Part shown: piece by piece, positions 1 through 5,759 of the stretch | Layout of the letters: each line of letters starts with the position of its first letter | Numbering within the stretch: the first letter of the stretch is position 1 | From: an uncultured Sutterella sp. | GTDB taxonomy: Bacteria > Pseudomonadota > Gammaproteobacteria > Burkholderiales > Burkholderiaceae_F | Length of the DNA: 7,251 nt | Direction: 5' to 3' | Assembly: GCA_900552545.1 (NCBI GenBank) | Contig: USAL01000092.1 | Location: 1-7,251, forward strand | Notes under the pieces: generated by a model | Told to the model about the DNA's origin: nothing | Database searches by the model: none | What the model saw: only the letters and a program-made list of their open reading frames with translations | Made by a program: the position numbers and the translations under genes

Positions 1-1101
1 CGCATGCTCCCTGCGGCCGCAAGCGCTGCGGAAGCCGCGCAGATATCAGGCGCCATCAGCTTTACTGATCTCGCCGGGCGGCGCGTGACGCTCGCAAAGC
101 GCCCCGAGCGGTTCGTCGTTGCCAACTACATCCTCAACTTCCTGATGATTTCGGGCGCCTCGGGGGTCGACAAGATCGTGGGCCTCACCCAGGACGGGTG
201 GCTTGAGACGCGCCGCGGCGAATACACGCTTTTGAAGGACGCCTTCCCCGCGCTCATGGACAAGCCCAGCATCGGGGGCTACCACGACAGCATTCTCAAC
301 AGCGAAAAGATCCTCGCCCTGCAGCCCGACGTGGTGCTCGTCAACTGCACGCAGTTTGCCGACAACACCGGGCGGCTGCGCATCTTTGAAGCCGCGGGCA
401 TTCCCGTCGTCGTGCTCGACTATCACTCGATGACGCTTGCAAACCACACGGCAAGCACCGAGATTCTCGGGCGGCTCCTCGGGCGCGAAGACGTCGCCCG
501 CGCCCAGTGCGAGCGCTACCGTTCAGTTCTTCAGGAGATCGCCTCGCGCATCGCCAAGCTCGACGACAGCCGCAAGCACACGCGCGTCTACATCGAGGCC
601 GGCAACCGGGGCGTGGCCGAATACGGCAACTCCTACAATCGGACCGTGCTCTGGGGCGCCATTCTCGAAAACCTTGCGGCCGACAATCTGGCCCGCGACA
701 TGAAGCAGCCCTACGGCGCACTTGACCGAGAATTCGTCGTCGGCCGCAACCCGCAGGTGATCATCATGGCCGGAAGCCTCTGGGAAAACGTCGACTCAAG
801 CGACTTCATGCGCATGGGCCTCACCGTCAGTGAAGAGACGGCGCAAAAGCGCCTTGCGGGCTTTGCCAAGCGGCCCATGTGGCAGAATCTTGACGCCCTC
901 AAGAACGGGCGCTTCTACGGGATCGATCACGGAAGCCTGCGCTGCATGATGGACTACGCCTTCTCGATCTATCTCGCGCAGGTGCTCTATCCGGGCGTCT
1001 TCGACGACATGAAGCCCGACGAGGAGATCGCCTCGTTCTTTGCCAAGTACCTTCCCGAGTTGAAGGCCCAGGGGACGTTCTTCACCCAGTTGAAGCGCTA
1101 G
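1..1101 (+). CDS. ABC transporter periplasmic binding protein, iron/siderophore-corrinoid class (5' partial)
   Basis: Substrate-capturing component of a metal-chelate importer (family Peripla_BP_2, class III, FecB/BtuF/CeuE-like). It should act in the periplasm and deliver ligand to the permease encoded next. The frame is already open at base 1. The first visible ATG (base 4) begins MLPAAASAAEAAQ, which reads as the tail of a signal peptide with AxA-type cleavage sites, so the true start is probably upstream. Family features follow: the entry segment DLAGRRVTLAKRPERFV, then SGASGVDKIVGL, then SEKILALQPDVVLVN, then FEAAGIPVVVLDY, which is the usual first-lobe pattern. After a long connecting helix comes the second lobe with NPQVIIMAG. 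The gene ends with TAG, 60 bp before the permease. The sequence alone does not tell whether the ligand is ferric siderophore, heme or cobalamin. Family assignment is secure; the substrate is not. Confidence 0.85.
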   Translation, partial: RMLPAAASAAEAAQISGAISFTDLAGRRVTLAKRPERFVVANYILNFLMISGASGVDKIVGLTQDGWLETRRGEYTLLKDAFPALMDKPSIGGYHDSILNSEKILALQPDVVLVNCTQFADNTGRLRIFEAAGIPVVVLDYHSMTLANHTASTEILGRLLGREDVARAQCERYRSVLQEIASRIAKLDDSRKHTRVYIEAGNRGVAEYGNSYNRTVLWGAILENLAADNLARDMKQPYGALDREFVVGRNPQVIIMAGSLWENVDSSDFMRMGLTVSEETAQKRLAGFAKRPMWQNLDALKNGRFYGIDHGSLRCMMDYAFSIYLAQVLYPGVFDDMKPDEEIASFFAKYLPELKAQGTFFTQLKR

Positions 1102-1161
1102 AAACTTTTTAAGCGCAAAGCAACACGCAAAAGCATACCAACCAAAGGATCAACACCGCGT

Positions 1162-2199
1162 ATGAGCTGTCATCAGGCCTACCGCAGCAGCATCAGGCAC
1201 CGCACGGCAATCGTGCTGGCGGCGCTCGTGGTGCTCGTGCTTCTCTATGTGGCCGAACTTGCGGGGGGGGCCGCGGATCTCACGCTTCTTCGTGCGGTAG
1301 GGGCTCGTTTAGCGGGCCCCGGGGGCGAGTCGATCGACGCCGTGATCGTCTGGTCGATACGGCTGCCGATGACGCTGACGGCGCTATTTGTCGGCACAGC
1401 GTTGGCGCTTGCCGGCCTTGAAATCCAGAACATCACCTCCAACGCCCTTGCAAGTCCCTCGACGCTTGGGATTTCGTCGGCCGCAAGCTTCGGCGCGGCG
1501 CTTGCGATCACCTTCGGCGCCACGCTCTTCGGGCAGGCCTGGCTCGGAACGGCCGTATCGGCCTTTTGCCTTGCGCTCATCGTCTCGGCCGCGGTCTTCT
1601 GGATCGGCAGCCGCGAGTCGATGCACCCGACGACCCTCATTCTTGCGGGCATCGTCATGAACTTCTTCTTCATGGCGCTGCAGCAGTTCCTGCAGTACCG
1701 CGCCAGCCCCGAGATCGCGCAGGTGATCAGCGGCTGGACCTTCGGAAACCTCGAGCGCAGCACGTGGACGAGCACGGCGGCGGCCGCGGCGGTGACGGTA
1801 GGCGCCTCGCTTTACCTTGTGCGCCTGAGCTGGGCGCTTACGGCGCTCACGGTGGGAGAGGAGCGCGCAAGAAGCCTGGGCGTTCCCGTCACGCGGCTTC
1901 GCATCACGGTCTTTGCCGCAAGTGCGCTCCTTGTCGCGGCGGCCGTGGGCTTTATCGGCACCATCGGCTTCGTGGGGCTCGTGGCGCCGCACTGCGCCAA
2001 GCTCGTGCTTGGCGAAGACCAGCGCTTTCTGCTTCCCGGCACGGTGATTGCGGGCGGCATCCTGATGCTTGCGAGCTCCATTGCGGCCAAGTTTCTTTCC
2101 ACCGGCGCCATGCTTCCGGTGGGCATCATCACCTCGCTCGTGGGCGTGCCATTTCTGTTGTTTCTGCTTCTGAAAGCCCGTCGGGAGAACATGGCATGA
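1162..2199 (+). CDS. FecCD/BtuC-type ABC transporter permease
   Basis: Inner-membrane permease of the importer, 345 residues, usual for the FecCD family, which forms a homodimer with about ten membrane helices per subunit. Seen in the sequence: a first helix at about residues 16-34; IRLPMTLTALFVGTALALAG at 66-85, the family hallmark; QN at 89-90 followed by NALASP and LG; the cytoplasmic coupling segment GEERARSLGVPVTRLR at 232-247, which contacts the ATPase; and GFVGLVAPH at 269-277, with LPVGIITSLVGVPFLLFLL near the C-terminus. The ATG at 1162 is preceded by AAAGGA at 1144-1149, a rather long spacing. The gene follows the binding protein by 60 bp and overlaps the ATPase start by ATGA, so the three are probably one transcript. 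No second permease gene is present, consistent with a homodimeric channel. Confidence 0.92.
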   Translation: MSCHQAYRSSIRHRTAIVLAALVVLVLLYVAELAGGAADLTLLRAVGARLAGPGGESIDAVIVWSIRLPMTLTALFVGTALALAGLEIQNITSNALASPSTLGISSAASFGAALAITFGATLFGQAWLGTAVSAFCLALIVSAAVFWIGSRESMHPTTLILAGIVMNFFFMALQQFLQYRASPEIAQVISGWTFGNLERSTWTSTAAAAAVTVGASLYLVRLSWALTALTVGEERARSLGVPVTRLRITVFAASALLVAAAVGFIGTIGFVGLVAPHCAKLVLGEDQRFLLPGTVIAGGILMLASSIAAKFLSTGAMLPVGIITSLVGVPFLLFLLLKARRENMA

Positions 2200-2243
2200 C
2201 GCACGACATGATGCACGACGAGAGCCACCACATGACGCACGGC
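2196..2243 (+). repeat. Four 12-bp tandem units encoding MTHD-MMHD-ESHH-MTHG
   Basis: Four consecutive 12-base units start exactly at the ATPase start codon: ATGACGCACGAC, ATGATGCACGAC, GAGAGCCACCAC and ATGACGCACGGC. Units 1 and 2 differ at one base and units 1 and 4 at one base; unit 3 is diverged but keeps the His codon in phase. The result is a Met/His/Asp-rich head on the protein. Slippage expansion of a start-codon unit is a reasonable inference. Confidence 0.75.
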
Positions 2244-3038
2244 GCAGCGAAGGGTACGGCGCACGCAATGACGAGCCTTGCAATCAACGATCTGTGCGTC
2301 GATCTCGGCGGACGGCCGATTCTGAAGCACATCAGCGCGACGTTTCGCGGGGGCGAAATTGTGGGCGTGATCGGTCAAAACGGCGGCGGCAAGACGACGC
2401 TTTTGAAGGCCCTGGCGGGCCTTCTGCCGCGCCGCGCGGGGACGGTCACGATTGTTGACGAGGAAGCGGGCGACTCCTACCAAGGCGGGACTCCGCGCAT
2501 TTCCTACGTGCCGCAGTTGAGTCACGTCGCGAGTCGCCTGAGCGTCTTCGAGATGGTGCTCCTCGGCCTTGTAAAGAGCCTCTCGCTTCGCGTCACCCCG
2601 GAAATCTTCAACCAGGTCGACGAGACGCTTCACGCCATGGGCATCAACAAGCTCGCGCAGACGCCCGGGTGCCGCCTCTCGGGCGGCCAGAAGCAGCTCG
2701 TCTTCATGGCGCAGGCCTTCGTCTCACGCCCGCGCGTGCTGCTTCTTGACGAGCCCACGAGCGCCCTTGACCTCAGACACCAGCTCGTCGTGATGAACGC
2801 CGCGCGCCGCTACACGACGCAAAACGGCGTCGTCACGCTCGTGGTCGTACACGACCTTCTCACCGCCGCACGCTTTTCCGACCGTCTGCTTCTGTTGGCC
2901 GACGGGGGCGTGCGCATGCTCGATACGCCCGCCGCGGTGCTCGATCCCGAGGCCCTCTCCGAGGTCTACCAGGTATCGGTGAGCGTCGAAAAGACCAAGC
3001 CCGGGTTTCTCAACGTCGTGCCGATCAAGCCGCTATAG
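2196..3038 (+). CDS. ABC transporter ATP-binding protein of iron/corrinoid importer with Met/His-rich N-terminus
   Basis: Cytoplasmic ATPase (FecE/BtuD-like) that powers the importer, 280 residues from the ATG at 2196. That start overlaps the permease stop (ATGA) and has GGGAG at 2183-2187, eight bases upstream. Walker A is GQNGGGKTT (60-68), the Q-loop glutamine is Q107 in YVPQLSH, the signature is LSGGQ (161-165), Walker B is VLLLDEP (181-187) with catalytic E186, the D-loop is SALD (189-192) and the switch histidine is H219. All are intact, so the enzyme should be active. Residues 1-15 are MTHDMMHDESHHMTH, outside the normal fold; the conserved domain begins near residue 25 (MTSLAINDLCVDL). 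In-frame ATGs at 2208, 2211, 2232 and 2268 leave the start uncertain. The ATG at 2268 would give a standard-length protein but has only a distant AAGGG. I prefer 2196 because of its Shine-Dalgarno sequence and translational coupling. Confidence 0.9.
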   Translation: MTHDMMHDESHHMTHGAAKGTAHAMTSLAINDLCVDLGGRPILKHISATFRGGEIVGVIGQNGGGKTTLLKALAGLLPRRAGTVTIVDEEAGDSYQGGTPRISYVPQLSHVASRLSVFEMVLLGLVKSLSLRVTPEIFNQVDETLHAMGINKLAQTPGCRLSGGQKQLVFMAQAFVSRPRVLLLDEPTSALDLRHQLVVMNAARRYTTQNGVVTLVVVHDLLTAARFSDRLLLLADGGVRMLDTPAAVLDPEALSEVYQVSVSVEKTKPGFLNVVPIKPL

Positions 3039-3218
3039 ACTCCTTCATCGACGTCCTTCACCGGGGCCTTCTTTGGCGTTCTTCTGCGCCCAATAGCGCG
3101 CATTTCGATTTCAAAAGTAAAAAATATCCGCCCGCAGCGACCGCCTCGCGATGTCAAATCGCAAAAGTGGATGCTGCAGACGGCCCTTGTTGACGTCGTC
3201 GGAAATTGCGCCCGGAAC

Positions 3219-3884
3219 TTAGTCCTTCACGCCCACCAGCTCAACGTCGAAGATGAGCGTGGCATAGGGCGGGATCACGCCGGGATAGCCGCGTTCGCCG
3301 TAGGCAAGATTAAACGGAATGACGAGCTTGCGCTTGCCGCCCACCTTCATGCCGTTGATGCCCATCTCCCAGCCCGGGATCACCATGCCCGAGCCCAGCG
3401 GAAATTCGATCGGCTCGCCGCGCTCGTAGCTCGAGTCAAAGACGGTGCCGTCCTCAAGGCGACCCGTGTAGTGCACCGAAACGGTCTTGCCCGGCACGGC
3501 CTCAAGGCCCTCGCCCGGTTCGACTTCTTCGATCACCAGCTCGCCCGGCTGCGGGAGCTCTTCGACCTCAAGGAGCTCGACTTCGAAGACAAGCGTCGCG
3601 TTGGGCGGAATCACGCCGCCCGCACCGTGCTCGCCGTAGCCCATCTCGGGCGGAATCACGAGCCGGCGCTTGCCGCCCACGTGCATGCCGGCCACGCCCA
3701 TGTCCCAGCCCGCGATCACCTGACCGGCGCCGAGATTAAACGTAAAGGGGGTGCCGCGGCCATAGCTCGAGTCAAAGACGGTGCCGTCTTCGAGCGTGCC
3801 CGTGTAGTGCACGGTCACGCGCATGCCGCTTTTGGCCTCCGGACCTTCGCCCGGCTCAAGATCTTCGATGAGAAGCTCGCTCAT
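3219..3884 (-). CDS. Tandem two-domain FKBP-type peptidyl-prolyl cis-trans isomerase
   Basis: Predicted prolyl isomerase and folding helper, 221 residues, with no signal peptide or membrane segment, so probably cytoplasmic. It consists of two complete FKBP domains at about residues 4-108 and 117-221, joined by a short linker around ELPQPGE. The domains align without gaps and by hand count share 68 of 105 residues. Expected FKBP pocket residues are present in both copies: Y27, F37, D38, V56-I57, W60, Y83, I92 and F100 in the first; Y139, F149, D150, V168-I169, W172, Y195, I204 and F212 in the second. The long insert typical of SlyD-type proteins is absent. The start at 3884 is chosen because the FKBP fold begins there and GAGG lies ten bases upstream on the minus strand. 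The same frame stays open upstream to 4124, but that part looks non-coding. The gene is transcribed away from the trp operon and converges on the ABC genes. Client proteins are unknown. Confidence 0.93.
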   Translation of the reverse strand: MSELLIEDLEPGEGPEAKSGMRVTVHYTGTLEDGTVFDSSYGRGTPFTFNLGAGQVIAGWDMGVAGMHVGGKRRLVIPPEMGYGEHGAGGVIPPNATLVFEVELLEVEELPQPGELVIEEVEPGEGLEAVPGKTVSVHYTGRLEDGTVFDSSYERGEPIEFPLGSGMVIPGWEMGINGMKVGGKRKLVIPFNLAYGERGYPGVIPPYATLIFDVELVGVKD

Positions 3885-4170
3885 GTCTAACCAACCTCGT
3901 TGTCTGTTGAAATTTGCCGGCAGTCGAAATCTGCCGCCCGCACGAAACCGGAGGATTTCGGTCGGGCGCGCTGCCGGCCATGGATTCGTTTGATCGACGC
4001 GCCATTGCGCGTCATCGGCCTTGCGTATCTTGCACGAGCCGCAGGCTTGTGTCCACGCCCCGGGCAAAGATTTTTTTCGTCGCCTGGGAGCTTTGAGGAG
4101 CGCGCAGAACCAGCTGAGGACCAAAATGCCGCATTTTTGCCCCCGATGGGAAACTAGGGCAATTGCCGTA
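3885..4170. other. Intergenic region between divergent FKBP gene and trp operon
   Basis: I see no credible gene here. Open frames exist on both strands but lack ribosome sites and resemble no family. The FKBP promoter must lie on the minus strand in the part nearest 3884, but I could not find convincing -35/-10 boxes. The region contains an imperfect 17-bp tandem repeat at 3907-3940 and a small AT-rich inverted repeat (AAAATG/CATTTT, 4123-4137). Confidence 0.6.
3907..3940. repeat. Imperfect 17-bp tandem direct repeat
   Basis: TTGAAATTTGCCGGCAG (3907-3923) is followed directly by TCGAAATCTGCCGCCCG (3924-3940); 13 of 17 positions match. It lies just upstream of the FKBP gene, where a promoter or operator could be. 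Two copies only; it could be chance. Confidence 0.35.
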
Positions 4171-4200
4171 TTGACATTTCCTTCAGCGTGCGGGTACAGT
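4171..4200 (+). promoter_or_regulatory. Predicted sigma-70 promoter of the trp operon
   Basis: A perfect -35 box TTGACA (4171-4176) and a -10 box TACAGT (4195-4200; four of six consensus bases) are separated by 18 bp. Transcription would start near 4207-4208, about 32 bases before the first leader peptide and about 410 bases before trpD. The placement directly before a trp leader peptide supports the call. No clear TrpR operator overlaps it; only a single ACTAG half-site is present at 4153-4157. Confidence 0.75.
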
Positions 4201-4239
4201 AACCAACATCAAGCAATCCTCTTACAGGAAACGACTCAA

Positions 4240-4299
4240 ATGTTCACTCTCACCGAATGCGTTCTTCAGGCTCAGTCCTGGCGCTGGCACCTCTCTTAA
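4240..4299 (+). CDS. trpL: trp operon leader peptide 1 (attenuation peptide)
   Basis: A 19-residue peptide, MFTLTECVLQAQSWRWHLS, with an AGGAA ribosome site (4226-4230) nine bases before its ATG. Trp codons sit at 4279-4281 and 4285-4287, separated by one Arg codon. Its job is to be translated, not to act as a protein: ribosome stalling at the two Trp codons when charged tRNA-Trp is scarce steers the folding of the mRNA behind it. The geometry is classical. A perfect 7-bp stem (GCTCAGT 4270-4276 with ACTGAGC 4299-4305) encloses the Trp codons and forms the 1:2 pause hairpin. A ribosome stalled at the Trp codons would cover arm 1 and leave arm 2 free, while one at the stop codon (4297-4299) would cover arm 2. 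Confidence 0.93.
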   Translation: MFTLTECVLQAQSWRWHLS

Positions 4300-4360
4300 C
4301 TGAGCGGGTGTCCATCGGTGCACGTCTAGACAAAAGTCGATTCCAACCAACGAAACCCGC
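4270..4360 (+). promoter_or_regulatory. Attenuator 1: pause (1:2) and antiterminator (2:3) stems
   Basis: Arm 1 GCTCAGT (4270-4276) pairs with arm 2 ACTGAGC (4299-4305), forming the pause hairpin. Overlapping arm 2, GCGGGT (4304-4309) pairs with ACCCGC (4355-4360), the 5' arm of the terminator; this is the antiterminator. The same GCGGGT is repeated as the 3' arm of the terminator (4374-4379), so arm 2 and arm 4 compete for arm 3. Stalling at the Trp codons favours 2:3 and read-through; free translation favours 3:4 and termination. Confidence 0.85.
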
Positions 4361-4383
4361 CGGCCTGAAGTCAGCGGGTTTTT
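4353..4383 (+). terminator. Intrinsic terminator of trp attenuator 1 (3:4 stem)
   Basis: AAACCCGC (4353-4360) and GCGGGTTT (4374-4381) form an 8-bp stem around a 13-nt loop. The T-run at 4379-4383 (TTTTT) follows the GC core directly. This is a standard Rho-independent terminator placed 54 bases after the leader 1 stop codon, where attenuation requires it. It should stop transcription before trpD when tryptophan is plentiful. Confidence 0.92.
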
Positions 4384-4468
4384 CGCATCCAGACGAAGAA
4401 AACCAAAAGTTTCCCCCTCACCTCAGGCACAAGGCTCACAAACAACCGACCTGATGCAGGAAACAAAA

Positions 4469-4540
4469 ATGGTTTTCCACCTCCAGCACAATTCGACTAC
4501 CGGCACAAATCCTTCAGCCGCGCCGCGATGGCGTTGGTAA
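4469..4540 (+). CDS. Second Trp-codon leader peptide, between attenuator 1 and trpD
   Basis: A 23-codon frame starting MVFHLQHNSTT and ending SAAPRWRW-stop, with Trp codons at 4529-4531 and 4535-4537 and TAA at 4538-4540. Its ribosome site AGGAAA (4458-4463) stands eight bases from the ATG. The 8-mer CAGGAAAC occurs before both leader peptides (4225-4232 and 4457-4464). The Trp-Arg-Trp motif repeats that of leader 1 with different Arg codons (CGC, CGT). Having two Trp residues as two of the last three codons, directly upstream of a trp gene, is very unlikely to be chance. Unlike leader 1, no intrinsic terminator follows. The coding sequence instead contains a 9-nt complement of the trpD ribosome site, and the Trp codons and stop lie in alternative stems. 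I infer a tRNA-Trp-sensing leader that controls trpD translation. The reading frame is clear; the mechanism is a hypothesis. Confidence 0.8.
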   Translation: MVFHLQHNSTTGTNPSAAPRWRW

Positions 4541-4615
4541 AGCCCGCAAAACACGACACACGCTTTACCGACACCAACACCATCACACGCAGCAGCGACT
4601 ACTTAAAAGGATTTG
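4506..4615 (+). promoter_or_regulatory. Putative translational attenuator: anti-Shine-Dalgarno in leader 2 pairing with the trpD ribosome site
   Basis: CAAATCCTT (4506-4514, within codons 13-16 of leader 2) is a perfect 9-nt complement of AAGGATTTG (4607-4615). The latter contains the Shine-Dalgarno sequence of trpD and ends four bases before its ATG. Nested inside this helix are two mutually exclusive stems that use the Trp codons. Either would bring the two partners closer, and ribosomes on leader 2 would open or block them. The pairing is directly visible; regulation by it is inferred. Confidence 0.65.
4527..4584 (+). promoter_or_regulatory. Mutually exclusive stems across the Trp codons and stop of leader 2
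   Basis: Stem A: GTTGGTAAAGC (4533-4543) with GCTTTACCGAC (4562-4572), 11 pairs including one G-T wobble; its core GGTAAAGC/GCTTTACC is perfect. Stem B: GATGGCGTTGGT (4527-4538) with ACCAACACCATC (4573-4584), 12 positions with one mismatch. They share bases 4533-4538, so only one can form. No T-run follows either stem, so neither is an intrinsic terminator. Confidence 0.65.
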
Positions 4616-4618
4616 ATC

Positions 4619-5683
4619 ATGACCCCGGCACTCGAACAACTCTATCGTCATCAGGACCTCTCCGCTCTTCAGGCCGAAGAGCTCTTTACCCAGATCTTCA
4701 ACGGCGAAACCGATCCCGCCGTCTTCGCCTCGCTTCTCACGGCCCTCAAGATGAAGGGCGAGGCGCCCCAGGAAATCGCGGGCGCCGCCCGCGCCATGGT
4801 GCGCCAGGCCGTGAAGTTCCCCCGCCCGGCTGGCATTGAAATCGGCGAAATCGTGGGCACCGGCGGCGACGGCATGCACTCGATCAACGTCTCGACCATC
4901 TCGGCGCTGTGCGCCGCGGCCAACGGGCTCAAGATCGCCAAGCACGGCAACCGCAGCGTGAGCTCGCAGCCGGGCGCCTCAGACCTTCTCACGGCCTTGG
5001 GATTTGACATCACCCCGACCCCGCAGCAGGCCTCCGACCTCATGATGAAGACGGGCTTTGCCTTCTGCTTTGCCCAGCTCTATCACCCCGCGATGCGCCA
5101 CGTCATGCCCGTGCGCAAGGCGCTCGGCACCCGCACGATCTTCAACATCCTCGGCCCCGTCACGAGCCCCGCGCGCCCCGACTACGCCGTGATCGGCGTC
5201 TACGCCCCGGGCCTCATCGAGCCCGTTGCGAAGACCTTGAAGGAGCTCGGCATGAAGCGCGCCTTCGTGGTGCACGGCTGCGGCTTTGACGAAGTCTGCG
5301 TCACCGGCAAGACCGACTACGCGGAACTCAAAGACGGCGGCCGCATCCTCACCGGTAGCTTCACGCCTGCGGACTTCGGCGTCACGGGCGCCTACGCCGC
5401 AGAAGACTTCGCGGGCGGCCTCCCCGAGAAGAACGCCGAGCTTGCGCTTTCAATTCTCTCCGGCAAGGGCAGCCGCGCGCACAATGACATGGTGGCTGCC
5501 AACACCGCGCTCCTTCTTCTGGCCGGCCGCCGCGTCGAGACGTTGGCCGAGGGCCTCGCGCTGGCGCGCGAGACGCTTGCCGACGGGCGCGCCCTCAAGG
5601 TGGTCGAGGCGCACCGCGCCTTTGCCCGCGAAAAGGCGGCCGCCGCCCAGAGCGAAGCCTGCTGCAAGGCCAAGGCCGCTTAA
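4619..5683 (+). CDS. trpD: Anthranilate phosphoribosyltransferase
   Basis: Transfers phosphoribose from PRPP to anthranilate, the second committed step of tryptophan synthesis, in the cytoplasm; 354 residues, normal for a stand-alone TrpD not fused to TrpG. The PRPP loop GTGGDG is at 80-85, NVST at 90-93, KHGNRSVSS at 108-116, and the metal-binding acidic pair is D224-E225 in HGCGFDEV. A short Ala/Lys-rich tail with a Cys pair (SEACCKAKAA) follows the fold. The start is the ATG at 4619, eight bases after the GG of AAAAGGA; the TTG at 4613 is too close to that site to be used. The ribosome site is perfectly complementary to part of leader 2. I see no Trp residue in the protein. It is the first full-size gene after the trp leaders, with no trpE or trpG before it, and trpB follows after 76 bp. 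Translation may be limited by leader 2. Confidence 0.95.
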   Translation: MTPALEQLYRHQDLSALQAEELFTQIFNGETDPAVFASLLTALKMKGEAPQEIAGAARAMVRQAVKFPRPAGIEIGEIVGTGGDGMHSINVSTISALCAAANGLKIAKHGNRSVSSQPGASDLLTALGFDITPTPQQASDLMMKTGFAFCFAQLYHPAMRHVMPVRKALGTRTIFNILGPVTSPARPDYAVIGVYAPGLIEPVAKTLKELGMKRAFVVHGCGFDEVCVTGKTDYAELKDGGRILTGSFTPADFGVTGAYAAEDFAGGLPEKNAELALSILSGKGSRAHNDMVAANTALLLLAGRRVETLAEGLALARETLADGRALKVVEAHRAFAREKAAAAQSEACCKAKAA

Positions 5684-5759
5684 AGAGACAGAGGCGCATC
5701 GCAAGAACCGATCAGGCAAAATCAAAGAACAACAAGGTTGAACATAAGGACGCATCATC

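Noticed and set aside
4..6. ATG at base 4 as the true start of the binding protein
   Set aside because: The residues that follow look like the end of a signal peptide, with no charged start or hydrophobic core, and the frame is open to the window edge; the gene is more likely cut by the window.
1566..2195. Long upstream extension of the ATPase frame
   Set aside because: It lies wholly inside the permease gene in another frame and has Arg/His/Gly-rich composition without domain features; the ATGA start at 2196 explains the gene.
3086..3099. GCGC-CCAATA-GCGC hairpin after the ABC operon as a terminator
   Set aside because: Only four base pairs, and the following bases are not a proper T-run; no convincing terminator was found in 3039-3218.
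3171..3890. Plus-strand open frame of 239 codons opposite the FKBP gene
   Set aside because: It is a His/Ala/Arg-rich antisense shadow of the FKBP gene; its apparent internal duplication only mirrors the two FKBP domains.
3885..4124. Upstream extension of the FKBP frame adding about 80 residues
   Set aside because: The extension resembles no family and lacks a ribosome site, while the start at 3884 has GAGG and begins exactly at the FKBP fold.
4123..4137. AAAATG-CCG-CATTTT hairpin with T-run as a terminator
   Set aside because: The stem is AT-rich with only one G-C pair, and no gene on the plus strand ends before it.
4153..4157. TrpR operator half-site ACTAG upstream of the trp promoter
   Set aside because: Only one half is present and it does not overlap the -10 region; not enough for an operator call.
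4528..4839. Open frame starting within leader 2 and running into trpD
   Set aside because: It overlaps trpD out of frame, has no ribosome site and becomes Arg/Gly/Pro-rich, typical of a shadow frame.
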